Positions 1-7,118 of a stretch of 29,082 nucleotides of DNA are shown piece by piece (the stretch's first letter is position 1; every line of letters begins with the position of its first letter). Under the pieces are notes generated by a model that worked only from the letters and a program-made list of their open reading frames with translations, had not been told where the DNA came from and searched no databases. The stretch is from Ruminococcus sp. UBA7158 (GTDB taxonomy: Bacteria > Bacillota > Clostridia > Oscillospirales > Ruminococcaceae). Location: NCBI GenBank assembly GCA_002491605.1, contig DKWG01000043.1, forward strand, positions 1 to 29,082, read 5' to 3'. The position numbers and the translations under genes were made by a program.

Positions 1-29
1 CAATTCCGAAAAATATTTTTAAAAACCTA

Positions 30-57
30 TTGACTTTTTAAAAAAACGGGGTATACT
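30..57 (+). promoter_or_regulatory. Sigma-A promoter of the hrcA operon
   Basis: A -35 box TTGACT (30-35) and a -10 box TATACT (52-57) are separated by 16 bp. Transcription should start around 64, inside the CIRCE operator that follows, so repressor binding would block initiation directly. Confidence 0.85.
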
Positions 58-61
58 ATAC

Positions 62-88
62 TTAGCACTCGAGAATAAAGAGTGCTAA
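62..88 (+). promoter_or_regulatory. CIRCE operator, HrcA binding site
   Basis: A perfect inverted repeat TTAGCACTC (62-70), 9-bp spacer, GAGTGCTAA (80-88) matches the canonical CIRCE element. It overlaps the predicted transcription start and precedes hrcA, so the operon is negatively autoregulated by HrcA. In this family HrcA activity is modulated by GroEL. No second CIRCE was seen elsewhere in the window. Confidence 0.97.
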
Positions 89-130
89 CACTTGAATGAG
101 TCAATTGCCAACGACTTAGGAGGTGAGGGC

Positions 131-1177
131 TTGGACGATAGAAAGCTAAGGATTCTTGCGGCAGTTGTTGACGAATATATTACAACAGGCGAGCCGGTCG
201 GCTCAAAATCTATAATGAAATATATCAACGCATCGAGTGCAACTATAAGAAATGAAATGGCGGAGCTTGAAAAGCAGGGATATCTTGAACAGCCGCATAC
301 CTCTGCGGGCAGGATTCCTACCTACAGCGGATACAGGCTTTATGTCGACAGACTTTTAAAAACCAATCCGCTTTCCGATGAAGAAAAAGAGTACCTTGAA
401 AGCATGATTCCCGTTGATGAGTATTCGGAGGAGCGCTTGGTTAAATCGGCGTCAAACGCTTTGGCTCAGATAACAAGCTGTGCTACGTTTGTGGCGAGTG
501 AAAGCCCTAAATACTCCGTTATTTCAAAGGTTGAGGTTATCCCGACGGGAAAGCGCTTGTATGTTCTTTTGATGATAACGTCGACAGGAAAGATTCAAAA
601 CCGAACCTGCCGTTTGGAGCTTGACTTAACCAATGAACAGCTCGAATATTTTACCGGCTTTGTTAAGGAGAATTTAGAGGGAGTTCCTTTAAACGTTTTG
701 AGCGATGAAATGCTTGAAAAGCTTGAAACTGCAATGGGAACCTACCTTTTAACAATGTCTCCGCTGATTAAAGGGCTGTTTGATATGTCCAAGGAGATAA
801 CACAGCGCGATATAAGCGTAACGGGTACAAAAAACCTGATGGTCAGAAAGGACATGGATTCAAACGAGATAATAAGCTTTTTCGACGGAAGCGACGAGCT
901 GAAAAAGCTTATAGACGACAGCTTCAGCGGTATAAATGTTGTATTCTCTGAGGAAAACGAAAACTTTGTCATCGGCAATTCAAGCCTTGTAAGCTCAGAC
1001 TTTTCAAAGGACGGCGAAGTCATCGGTCATATGGGAATAATAGGTCCGATGAGAATTGATTATAAAAAAGTTATCCCTTATGTTGAGTACTTTACTGAAA
1101 AGATTTCCGAGATTTTATCAACCGACGGCAGTGAAGAAGATGACGACAGCAATGAAGACGAAAATATCAGCTTGTAA
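131..1177 (+). CDS. hrcA: Heat-inducible transcription repressor HrcA
   Basis: HrcA is the cytoplasmic repressor that binds CIRCE and shuts off chaperone genes under normal conditions. The protein has an N-terminal winged-helix region (KLRILAAVVDEYITTGEPVG, then GSKSI and SSATIRNEMAELEKQGYL) and the family's GRIPTYSGYRLYVD segment, followed by the GAF-like dimerisation region and the C-terminal IGPMRIDYKKVIPYVEYF motif. I place the start at the TTG at 131: AGGAGGTGA (118-126) sits 7 nt upstream, the protein then begins DDRKLRIL like other HrcAs, and the length is 348 aa, normal for the family. An in-frame TTG at 92 would add 13 residues but has no ribosome binding site. It is the first gene of the operon and is followed 29 bp later by grpE. 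Confidence 0.96.
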   Translation: MDDRKLRILAAVVDEYITTGEPVGSKSIMKYINASSATIRNEMAELEKQGYLEQPHTSAGRIPTYSGYRLYVDRLLKTNPLSDEEKEYLESMIPVDEYSEERLVKSASNALAQITSCATFVASESPKYSVISKVEVIPTGKRLYVLLMITSTGKIQNRTCRLELDLTNEQLEYFTGFVKENLEGVPLNVLSDEMLEKLETAMGTYLLTMSPLIKGLFDMSKEITQRDISVTGTKNLMVRKDMDSNEIISFFDGSDELKKLIDDSFSGINVVFSEENENFVIGNSSLVSSDFSKDGEVIGHMGIIGPMRIDYKKVIPYVEYFTEKISEILSTDGSEEDDDSNEDENISL

Positions 1178-1206
1178 TCAGCTGAGAAAGGCATGATAGT
1201 ATTAAA

Positions 1207-1761
1207 ATGTGTGAAGAAAAAGATATAAACGAAACCGTTAACGATGAGTCTATAGTTGAGGAAGCTGAGGCAAATGTCGATGCCAAGGAGCCTGAAAAGG
1301 ATGAGCTTGCTTTATTAAAGGAAGAGAATGATAAGCTCATAAAGGAGCTTTCAGAGCAAAAGGATAAATATTTGAGACTCATGGCGGAATACGACAACTT
1401 CAGAAAGCGTTCATCCAAGGAAAAGCTTGATATTTACCCCGAGGCGACAGCGAAGGCTGTTGAAGCATTTTTGCCCATGGCAGATAATTTTGAACGAGCG
1501 GCTTTGGCTGAGACGTCGGATGAAAAGTATAAATCAGGTGTGCTGATGATCTTTAATCAGCTCGGCGATGCGTTTAAAAAGCTCGGCGTTGAGGTTATCG
1601 ACAGAGTGGGCGAGGAGTTTGACCCCAATCTTGAAAATGCAGTGTCGAAGATTGAGGATGAGAATTTAGGCGAAAATGTTGTAGCTTCCGTATATCAAAA
1701 GGGCTACAAAAAGGGTGACAAGATAATCCGCCCGGCTATGGTAGTCGTTGCAAATTGTTGA
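1207..1761 (+). CDS. grpE: Nucleotide exchange factor GrpE
   Basis: GrpE releases ADP from DnaK and so resets the chaperone cycle in the cytoplasm. The 184-aa protein has the expected acidic N-terminal tail (residues 1-35), a long coiled coil (about 36-75, with LKEENDKLIKELSEQKDKYLRLMAEYDNFRKR) and a C-terminal beta domain with the family pattern VEVIDRVGEEFDPNLENAV and GYKKGDKIIRPAMVVV. The ATG at 1207 is the only sensible start. Its ribosome binding site is weak (GAGAAAGG at 1184-1191, 15 nt away), so translation may depend partly on coupling to hrcA. The 107-bp gap to dnaK contains no gene. Confidence 0.96.
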   Translation: MCEEKDINETVNDESIVEEAEANVDAKEPEKDELALLKEENDKLIKELSEQKDKYLRLMAEYDNFRKRSSKEKLDIYPEATAKAVEAFLPMADNFERAALAETSDEKYKSGVLMIFNQLGDAFKKLGVEVIDRVGEEFDPNLENAVSKIEDENLGENVVASVYQKGYKKGDKIIRPAMVVVANC

Positions 1762-1868
1762 CAACGGAGTTAATCCGAAAAATAAAGGTGAGCCGGTGCG
1801 CTAAGTGCATCAGGCAAAGCCAAAGTCAAATTAAACAGTCATTATATACTTAAAGGAGAGTATTTACT

Positions 1869-3704
1869 ATGTCAAAGATTATAGGTATCGATCTTGGTAC
1901 AACCAATTCATGCGTTGCTGTTATGGAGGGCGGCGAAGCCGTTGTTATCCCCAACAGTGAGGGCGCAAGAACAACACCTTCCGTTGTAGGCGTTTCTAAA
2001 AACGGCGACAGACTTGTCGGTCAGGTTGCTAAAAGACAGGCAGTAACCAACTACGACAACACAGTCATTTCAATCAAGCGTCACATGGGTTCTGACTACA
2101 AGGCTTCAATGGGCGGAAAGAATTATACACCTCAGGAGATTTCGGCAATGATTCTCCAGAAGCTCAAGACAGACGCTGAAAGCTACCTCGGCGAAAAGGT
2201 TACAGAAGCAGTTATTACCGTCCCTGCATACTTCACAGACGCTCAGCGTCAGGCTACTAAGGACGCAGGACAGATTGCAGGTCTTAACGTCAGAAGAATC
2301 ATAAACGAGCCTACAGCCGCTGCTCTTTCCTACGGAATCGACAAGGAAGAGGATCAGAAGGTCATGGTATACGACCTCGGCGGCGGAACCTTCGACGTTT
2401 CCATCATAGAAATGGGAGACGGTGTAACCGAAGTTTTGGCAACAGCCGGCAACAACCGTCTGGGCGGCGACGATTTCGACCAAAGAATAATTGACCTTTT
2501 GGTTGCAGAGTTTAAAAAGAACGAGGGCATTGACCTTTCAAACGACAAGATGGCTATGCAGAGACTTAAAGAGGCTGCTGAGAAGTCCAAGATAGAGCTT
2601 TCAAGCGTTCCCTCTTCAAATATCAACCTGCCGTTCATCACTGCTGACGCTACAGGTCCTAAGCACTTGGATTTCACATTGACACAGGCTAAGTTCAACG
2701 AAATCACTGCTGATTTGGTTGAAGCAACAGTAGGTCCTGTTAAGCAGGCACTTTCAGACAGCGGACTTTCTACCTCAGACCTCAACAAGGTATTGATGGT
2801 AGGCGGTTCTTCAAGAATCCCCGCTGTTGTAGACGCTGTAAGAAAGCTCACCGGCAAAGAGCCGTTTAAGGGCATCAACCCCGATGAATGCGTTGCTTTG
2901 GGCGCTGCATATCAGGGCGGCGTTTTAGGCGGCGACGTTAAGGAAGGACTTTTGCTTCTCGACGTTACACCTCTTTCACTCGGTCTTGAAACTATGGGCG
3001 GCGTTTGCACTAAGATCATAGAAAGAAACACCACTATACCCACCAAGAAGGCTCAGATATTCTCAACTGCCGCTGACAACCAGTCTGCCGTTGATATAAA
3101 CATCCTCCAGGGTGAGCGTGAGTTCGCTAAGGACAACAAGCAGCTCGGCATGTTCAGACTCGACGGCATCGCTCCTGCTCCCAGAGGAATTCCTCAGATT
3201 GAAGTTACCTTTGATATCGACGCCAACGGTATCGTTCACGTTTCCGCTAAGGACTTGGGAACAGGCAAGCAGCAGGAAATCACCATCACATCTTCAACTA
3301 ATATGTCCAAGGAGGATATAGACAAGGCTGTTAAGGAAGCCGAGGCATTTGCAGCTGAGGACAAGAAGAAGCGTGAGGACGTCGACGCAAGAAACCAGGC
3401 AGACCAGATGGTATTCCAGGCTAAGAAGTCCCTTGAAGAGTTCGGCGACAAGGTTAATGCAAACGACAAGACAGACTGCGAAGCTAAGATTGCCGCTTTA
3501 GAGGAAGCTTTAAAGGGAACGGACATCGAGCTTATCAAGGCAAAGCAGAAGGAGCTTGAAACAAGCATTCAGAGCATAGCAACAAAGGTTTATCAGGCTG
3601 CCGCAGCGGCACAGCAGGCTCAGCAGGGTTCACCCGATATGGGCGGCAATGCTTCAAACGGCAACGACGATGTTATCGACGCCGACTTCACAGACGCTAA
3701 CTAA
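1869..3704 (+). CDS. dnaK: Hsp70 chaperone DnaK
   Basis: DnaK is the ATP-dependent Hsp70 that binds exposed hydrophobic segments of unfolded proteins, working with DnaJ and GrpE. The N-terminal ATPase domain shows GIDLGTTNSCVAV (residues 5-17), VPAYFTDAQRQATKDAG, INEPTAAALSYG and DLGGGTFDVS. The conserved linker LLLLDVTPLSLG leads to the substrate-binding domain (about 380-500) and the helical lid. The tail is Ala/Gln-rich and ends DDVIDADFTDAN, a typical Gram-positive DnaK terminus. At 611 aa it is of normal length and intact. AAAGGAGAG (1852-1860) lies 8 nt before the ATG. Confidence 0.98.
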   Translation: MSKIIGIDLGTTNSCVAVMEGGEAVVIPNSEGARTTPSVVGVSKNGDRLVGQVAKRQAVTNYDNTVISIKRHMGSDYKASMGGKNYTPQEISAMILQKLKTDAESYLGEKVTEAVITVPAYFTDAQRQATKDAGQIAGLNVRRIINEPTAAALSYGIDKEEDQKVMVYDLGGGTFDVSIIEMGDGVTEVLATAGNNRLGGDDFDQRIIDLLVAEFKKNEGIDLSNDKMAMQRLKEAAEKSKIELSSVPSSNINLPFITADATGPKHLDFTLTQAKFNEITADLVEATVGPVKQALSDSGLSTSDLNKVLMVGGSSRIPAVVDAVRKLTGKEPFKGINPDECVALGAAYQGGVLGGDVKEGLLLLDVTPLSLGLETMGGVCTKIIERNTTIPTKKAQIFSTAADNQSAVDINILQGEREFAKDNKQLGMFRLDGIAPAPRGIPQIEVTFDIDANGIVHVSAKDLGTGKQQEITITSSTNMSKEDIDKAVKEAEAFAAEDKKKREDVDARNQADQMVFQAKKSLEEFGDKVNANDKTDCEAKIAALEEALKGTDIELIKAKQKELETSIQSIATKVYQAAAAAQQAQQGSPDMGGNASNGNDDVIDADFTDAN

Positions 3705-3720
3705 AATAGATATAATGAAA

Positions 3721-3752
3721 GCCAATCCGTCCTTAAAATCGGGCGGATTGGC
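3721..3752 (+). repeat. Stable hairpin between dnaK and dnaJ
   Basis: GCCAATCCGTCC (3721-3732) pairs with GGGCGGATTGGC (3741-3752): 12 bp with one G-T pair and an 8-nt loop. No T-run follows, so it is not a standard terminator. It could protect the 3' end of dnaK mRNA or be a processing or attenuation site that lowers dnaJ relative to dnaK. Its CCAATCCG/CGGATTGG core is shared with the hairpin at 25583-25613. Confidence 0.7.
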
Positions 3753-3853
3753 AATGCTTTGATATTCACATGCCGCTGTTTATAAAGAATGGGCGGTGAA
3801 TGTTTTCCATGCGGGCGAAAAGCTTGCGCATATTCAGAAAGGAAAGTCATTAA

Positions 3854-5023
3854 ATGGCTGACAAAAGAGATTATTATGAGGTGCTGGGAGTAAGCAAAAG
3901 TGCCTCTGACGACGAGCTTAAAAAGGCATACCGCAGTCTTGCAAAGAAGTATCACCCAGACCTTCACCCCGACGACAAGGAGGCCGAAGCTCACTTTAAG
4001 GAAGTAAACGAGGCTTACGAGGTACTTTCCGACAAGGATAAGCGAGCAAAATACGACCAGTTCGGCTTTGCCGGAGTTGATCCCAATTACGGTGCAGGTC
4101 AGGGCGGCGGAGCATACGGCGGAGCGGGCGGCTTTGGAGGTTTCGGCGGCGGATTCGGAGACGTAGGCGATATATTCGAAAGCTTCTTCGGCGGCGGATT
4201 TGGCGGCTCTCAGCGTTCAAACCCCAACGCTCCGAGACGCGGTCAGGATGTTAGAACCAACATGACCATAAGCTTTATGGAAGCCTGCAACGGAGTAAAG
4301 AAGCAGGTTAAGGTACAAAGGTATGACAGTTGTCCGGATTGTCACGGAACAGGCGCAAAGGCAGGAACATCGGCTCAGACCTGCCCTGACTGTCACGGAA
4401 CAGGTACGGTTAAGATAAACCAAAGAACTGCCTTCGGAGTTTTCCAGTCGACAAAGGCCTGCGACCGCTGCGGCGGAAAGGGCAAGATTATAAAGGACGT
4501 TTGTCAGAGCTGCATGGGTCAGGGAAGAGTCAGAACAGTTTTAAACAGAGAGGTTGAAATCCCGGCAGGCATTGACGACGGTCAGACACTTAAGGTTTCA
4601 GGCGCAGGAGATGCAGGAGTAAACGGCGGCGGATACGGCGACTTAAACATCAAGGTCACAGTCAAGCCGCATGAGATATTTGAACGTGAAGGCTTCGACG
4701 TCTACACCGAAATCCCGATATCATATATGCAGGCAGCTTTGGGCGACGAGATAACCGTTCCGACAGTAGACGGAAACGTTAAATATACAGTTCCGGCAGG
4801 AACACAGACAGGCACAGTGTTCAGACTGCGCGGCAAGGGCATAAGAAGGCTCTACAGAACCGACAGAGGAGATCAATACGTCACTGTTAAAGTTGAAGTT
4901 CCTAAGAATCTGTCCAAGAAGCAGGCGGAGCTTTTAAAGGCGTTCAACGATTCGCTCGAGGGAAAGAACAAGCCGGGCGAAAAGGGCTTCTTTGATAAGA
5001 TGAAGGAGCTTTGGAACAGCTGA
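3854..5023 (+). CDS. dnaJ: Co-chaperone DnaJ
   Basis: DnaJ delivers unfolded substrates to DnaK and stimulates its ATPase. The J-domain occupies residues 1-75 with the HPD motif at 34-36. A Gly/Phe-rich segment follows at about 78-130. Four CxxCxGxG zinc-binding repeats lie at about 160-220 (CPDCHGTG twice, CDRCGGKG, CQSCMGQG), and then come the two beta-sandwich substrate domains. The 389-aa length is that of a class I DnaJ. AGAAAGGAAAG precedes the ATG at 3854. It is the last gene of the hrcA operon, with a terminator 37 bp past its stop. Confidence 0.98.
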   Translation: MADKRDYYEVLGVSKSASDDELKKAYRSLAKKYHPDLHPDDKEAEAHFKEVNEAYEVLSDKDKRAKYDQFGFAGVDPNYGAGQGGGAYGGAGGFGGFGGGFGDVGDIFESFFGGGFGGSQRSNPNAPRRGQDVRTNMTISFMEACNGVKKQVKVQRYDSCPDCHGTGAKAGTSAQTCPDCHGTGTVKINQRTAFGVFQSTKACDRCGGKGKIIKDVCQSCMGQGRVRTVLNREVEIPAGIDDGQTLKVSGAGDAGVNGGGYGDLNIKVTVKPHEIFEREGFDVYTEIPISYMQAALGDEITVPTVDGNVKYTVPAGTQTGTVFRLRGKGIRRLYRTDRGDQYVTVKVEVPKNLSKKQAELLKAFNDSLEGKNKPGEKGFFDKMKELWNS

Positions 5024-5059
5024 GCCGGATAATGTCGGCCGTTAGATTAATATAAATAG

Positions 5060-5100
5060 AATCCATTTGCATAAGCTTAAAAGCCTGCAAATGGATTTTT
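5060..5100 (+). terminator. Rho-independent terminator of the hrcA-dnaJ operon
   Basis: AATCCATTTGCA (5060-5071) pairs perfectly with TGCAAATGGATT (5086-5097) over a 14-nt loop and runs straight into TTTTT. It separates the chaperone operon from the alpha-galactosidase promoter. Confidence 0.85.
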
Positions 5101-5161
5101 AATATTAAGACATTTTTTGACGCTTGACCGGTATTAAATCCATATGTGTATTATTTAAATA

Positions 5162-5220
5162 TTGACAAAGCTAAGGGCTGCTGTTATAATCACAGTTGAC
5201 ACCGGCTGTAATTTTGCCGG
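5162..5220 (+). promoter_or_regulatory. Consensus promoter of the alpha-galactosidase gene, with leader hairpin
   Basis: TTGACA (5162-5167), 17 bp, TATAAT (5185-5190) is an exact sigma-A consensus, which is rare and implies strong basal activity. Just downstream, CCGGC (5202-5206) and GCCGG (5216-5220) form a short dyad near +5 to +24. That dyad could be an operator for a sugar-responsive repressor, but this is inference; no catabolite-repression cre site was recognised. Confidence 0.85.
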
Positions 5221-5258
5221 GTAAATATATGAACAAAACGAAAGGACGGAAAGAATAA

Positions 5259-6416
5259 ATGCCGAAAAATCTCGGAAAGACCCCGCCGATGGGATGGAAT
5301 TCATGGAATACATTCACACACGCAATAAATGAGGAGCTTGTAAAAGGCGTAGCGGACGTTATGGTCGAATCCGGTCTTAAGGACTGCGGCTATGAGTATG
5401 TCGTTATAGACGACTGCTGGAGCTTAAAGGAGCGTGACGCTAACGGAAGACTTCAGGCAGACCCTGAAAAGTTCCCGAGCGGAATGAAGGCTTTAGCTGA
5501 CTATGTACACTCAAAGGGCTTGAAATTCGGTATGTATTCCTGTGCAGGAACTCACACCTGCGCCGGTTATCCTTCATCCTTTGAACATGAGTTTGAAGAC
5601 GCAGCAACCTTCGCCGAGTGGGGAGTTGACTTCTTAAAGTATGACTACTGCTTCAAGCCTGAGGGAATCCCGGGTCATCTTCTTTATAAGAGAATGGGCA
5701 TGGCACTGCGTAACTGCGGAAGAGACATATTGTTCTCGGCCTGCAGCTGGGGAGCAGACAATACTCACGATTGGATTCGCCAGACCGGTGCGCAGATGTT
5801 CCGCTCAACAGGTGACATTCAGGATAACTGGAACTCGATAGTAAACCTCGCCAAGTCTCAGTTTGACAGACAGAGCCAGCAGGGCGTTTACTGCTGGAAC
5901 GACATAGATATGCTGGTTGTAGGAATGCACGGCGGTTCAAACAACGGCTTTATCGGCGGAGACGGAATGGGCTGCACAGATATTGAGTATAAGTCACACT
6001 TCTCAATGTGGGCAATAATGAACTCACCCCTGATGATAGGCTGCGACGTTAGGAACATGACCGACGCCACCAAGGAAATCCTCATGAATAAGGATATAAT
6101 CGCCATCAACCAAGACCCTGAGGGAAGAGCGGCGTATGTTTTGGATTCATCCGGCTGGGCAGGAATCGGCGTTAAGATTATAATTAAGGCTCTTGAAAAC
6201 GGCGACTATGCTGTAGGCTTGTTCAACTTCGGCGACCACAGAGCGCAGGGAACCTTTGCGTTCTGGGATATGGGTCTTCCGACTGCTTCGGGCTTGGGCT
6301 TTGAGATGTATGACTGCTGGGAGCACAAGACCGAGGGCAAGTTCTCCGAAAGATACACTGTTGACATCGATGCTCACGACTGCAAGGTTTTAAGAGCAAA
6401 GCTTGTAAAGATGTAA
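5259..6416 (+). CDS. Alpha-galactosidase, glycoside hydrolase family 27
   Basis: A retaining GH27 enzyme that releases terminal alpha-1,6-galactose from raffinose-family sugars or galactomannan fragments. The (beta/alpha)8 barrel begins with TPPMGWNSWNTF (residues 8-19), followed by IDDCW (50-54). The nucleophile is Asp129 in LKYDYC and the acid/base is Asp186 in RSTGDI. The conserved WNDIDMLVVG and IMNSPLMIGCD segments follow, and a short C-terminal beta domain ends at residue 385. There is no signal peptide, so it acts in the cytoplasm on imported oligosaccharides. The ATG at 5259 follows AAAGGACGGAAAG. The stop overlaps the next start (TAATG), so the two genes are translationally coupled. 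GH27 also holds alpha-N-acetylgalactosaminidases and isomalto-dextranases, so the exact substrate is not settled. Confidence 0.93.
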   Translation: MPKNLGKTPPMGWNSWNTFTHAINEELVKGVADVMVESGLKDCGYEYVVIDDCWSLKERDANGRLQADPEKFPSGMKALADYVHSKGLKFGMYSCAGTHTCAGYPSSFEHEFEDAATFAEWGVDFLKYDYCFKPEGIPGHLLYKRMGMALRNCGRDILFSACSWGADNTHDWIRQTGAQMFRSTGDIQDNWNSIVNLAKSQFDRQSQQGVYCWNDIDMLVVGMHGGSNNGFIGGDGMGCTDIEYKSHFSMWAIMNSPLMIGCDVRNMTDATKEILMNKDIIAINQDPEGRAAYVLDSSGWAGIGVKIIIKALENGDYAVGLFNFGDHRAQGTFAFWDMGLPTASGLGFEMYDCWEHKTEGKFSERYTVDIDAHDCKVLRAKLVKM

Positions 6417-6619
6417 TGCCGAATTTTGACACCTGCAAAAAGTGCGGCAAGCCGCTTAAAACAGATGAAATAGCTATATACAGAAAGATGGTTCTGCGCT
6501 GTGCGGATGAGTTTTTGTGTATCGACTGCTTAGCGGAGTATTTCGGCGTTAAGCGTGAGGTTATTGAGGACAGAATCAGGTACTACCGTGAGAGCGGAAC
6601 CTGTGTTTTGTTTAGGTAG
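6416..6619 (+). CDS. Small zinc-ribbon protein of unknown function
   Basis: A 67-aa protein whose ATG overlaps the alpha-galactosidase stop by one base. Two Cys pairs, CKKC (residues 7-10) and a CxxC within FLCIDCLAEYF (about 38-41), look like a single structural zinc site. The rest is a charged helix (VKREVIEDRIRYYRES). I do not recognise a named family. Coupling to the glycosidase could mean co-regulation, but the protein carries no sugar-binding or transport signature. The coding call rests on the coupled start, the regular Cys pattern and the terminator directly after it. Confidence 0.8.
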   Translation: MPNFDTCKKCGKPLKTDEIAIYRKMVLRCADEFLCIDCLAEYFGVKREVIEDRIRYYRESGTCVLFR

Positions 6620-6647
6620 GATTGCGTAAAAAAGTATAAATGATACA

Positions 6648-6694
6648 GCCTGACGGAGGATGAATTTTTCCCCCCGTCGGGCCGGTTTTATTTT
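6648..6694 (+). terminator. Rho-independent terminator after the alpha-galactosidase operon
   Basis: GCCTGACGG (6648-6656) pairs with CCGTCGGGC (6674-6682) with one G-T pair, followed by TTTTATTTT. Its distal end overlaps the last codons of the convergent repressor gene on the minus strand. The minus-strand flank has no T-run, so it probably works only for plus-strand transcription. Confidence 0.8.
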
Positions 6695-6930
6695 AGTTCC
6701 TGTTCGACTTTTTTATAGGCTTCTGTATCGAAAAATTCGATAAGGGTTATATCAAGACCATCGCAAAGCTTTTTCAGAGTTACGATTCCGGGATTTTTGC
6801 TCTCGCCGCCGAGAATGCTTTTTATTGTCGACTGCGAAACGCCGGCTAAATAGCTCAGCGCATTGGGCGTTATCCCACGCTCCCGACAAAGCTCAAGCAG
6901 CCTTTTAACTGTATATTCATATATTCCCAT
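6688..6930 (-). CDS. Cro/C1-type (XRE family) transcriptional regulator
   Basis: An 80-aa single-domain helix-turn-helix protein. The HTH covers about residues 5-65: RLLELCRERGITPNALSYLA, then GVSQSTIKSILGG, then PGIVTLKKLCDGLDITLIEFF. There is no ligand-binding or protease domain. I prefer the ATG at 6930 (MGIYEY) because AGGATGG lies 8 nt upstream; the ATG at 6942 sits directly against the same purine tract. The gene diverges from the secreted-protein operon at 7119. The region between them carries three copies of one dyad, so the simplest reading is a repressor of that operon and of itself. What relieves repression cannot be seen. Confidence 0.9.
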   Translation of the reverse strand: MGIYEYTVKRLLELCRERGITPNALSYLAGVSQSTIKSILGGESKNPGIVTLKKLCDGLDITLIEFFDTEAYKKVEQELK

Positions 6931-6952
6931 ATAGCATACCATCCTTTTTAAT

Positions 6953-6999
6953 ATGATGATATATCACTAACAGACTATTTGTTAGTGATATATCGATTC
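6953..6999. promoter_or_regulatory. Paired operator-like sites next to the XRE gene
   Basis: GATATATCACTAACA (6958-6972) and TGTTAGTGATATATC (6980-6994) form a perfect 15-bp inverted repeat around a 7-nt centre. Each arm holds 13-14 consecutive bases of the 18-bp palindrome at 7075-7092, so they read best as two degenerate copies of the same operator in opposite orientation. They lie within about 65 bp of the XRE start codon, which fits autorepression. I could not define a convincing minus-strand promoter here. Confidence 0.75.
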
Positions 7000-7037
7000 A
7001 ATTATGTGGGTTTTGTAGTGATTATTATATTTAAGTG

Positions 7038-7066
7038 TTGACAAATGGGACACATGGTGATATTAT
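7038..7066 (+). promoter_or_regulatory. Promoter of the secreted-protein operon
   Basis: TTGACA (7038-7043), 17 bp, TATTAT (7061-7066), with start predicted near 7073. The perfect operator palindrome begins about 2 bp downstream. Confidence 0.8.
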
Positions 7067-7074
7067 ATTTTTAG

Positions 7075-7092
7075 TTAGTGATATATCACTAA
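7075..7092. promoter_or_regulatory. Perfect 18-bp operator palindrome
   Basis: TTAGTGATATATCACTAA is fully self-complementary. It lies between the predicted transcription start and the ribosome binding site of the 7119 gene, the position of a blocking repressor site. The same half-site TTAGTGATA occurs in both arms of the repeat at 6958-6994. The divergently encoded XRE protein is the obvious candidate to bind it (inference). Confidence 0.8.
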
Positions 7093-7118
7093 TATAATTG
7101 CCAAGTAGGAGGATTTAT

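Noticed and set aside
2106..2878. Minus-strand open frames inside dnaK
   Set aside because: They lie opposite a fully conserved gene, lack ribosome binding sites and have no recognisable protein features; they are antisense shadows.
4090..4215. Glycine-rich low-complexity repeats in dnaJ
   Set aside because: This is the normal Gly/Phe region of class I DnaJ proteins.
7098..7118. TTG at 7098 as start of the M23/dockerin gene
   Set aside because: It lies before the AGGAGG at 7107-7112 and would add seven residues in front of a normal signal peptide beginning MKK.
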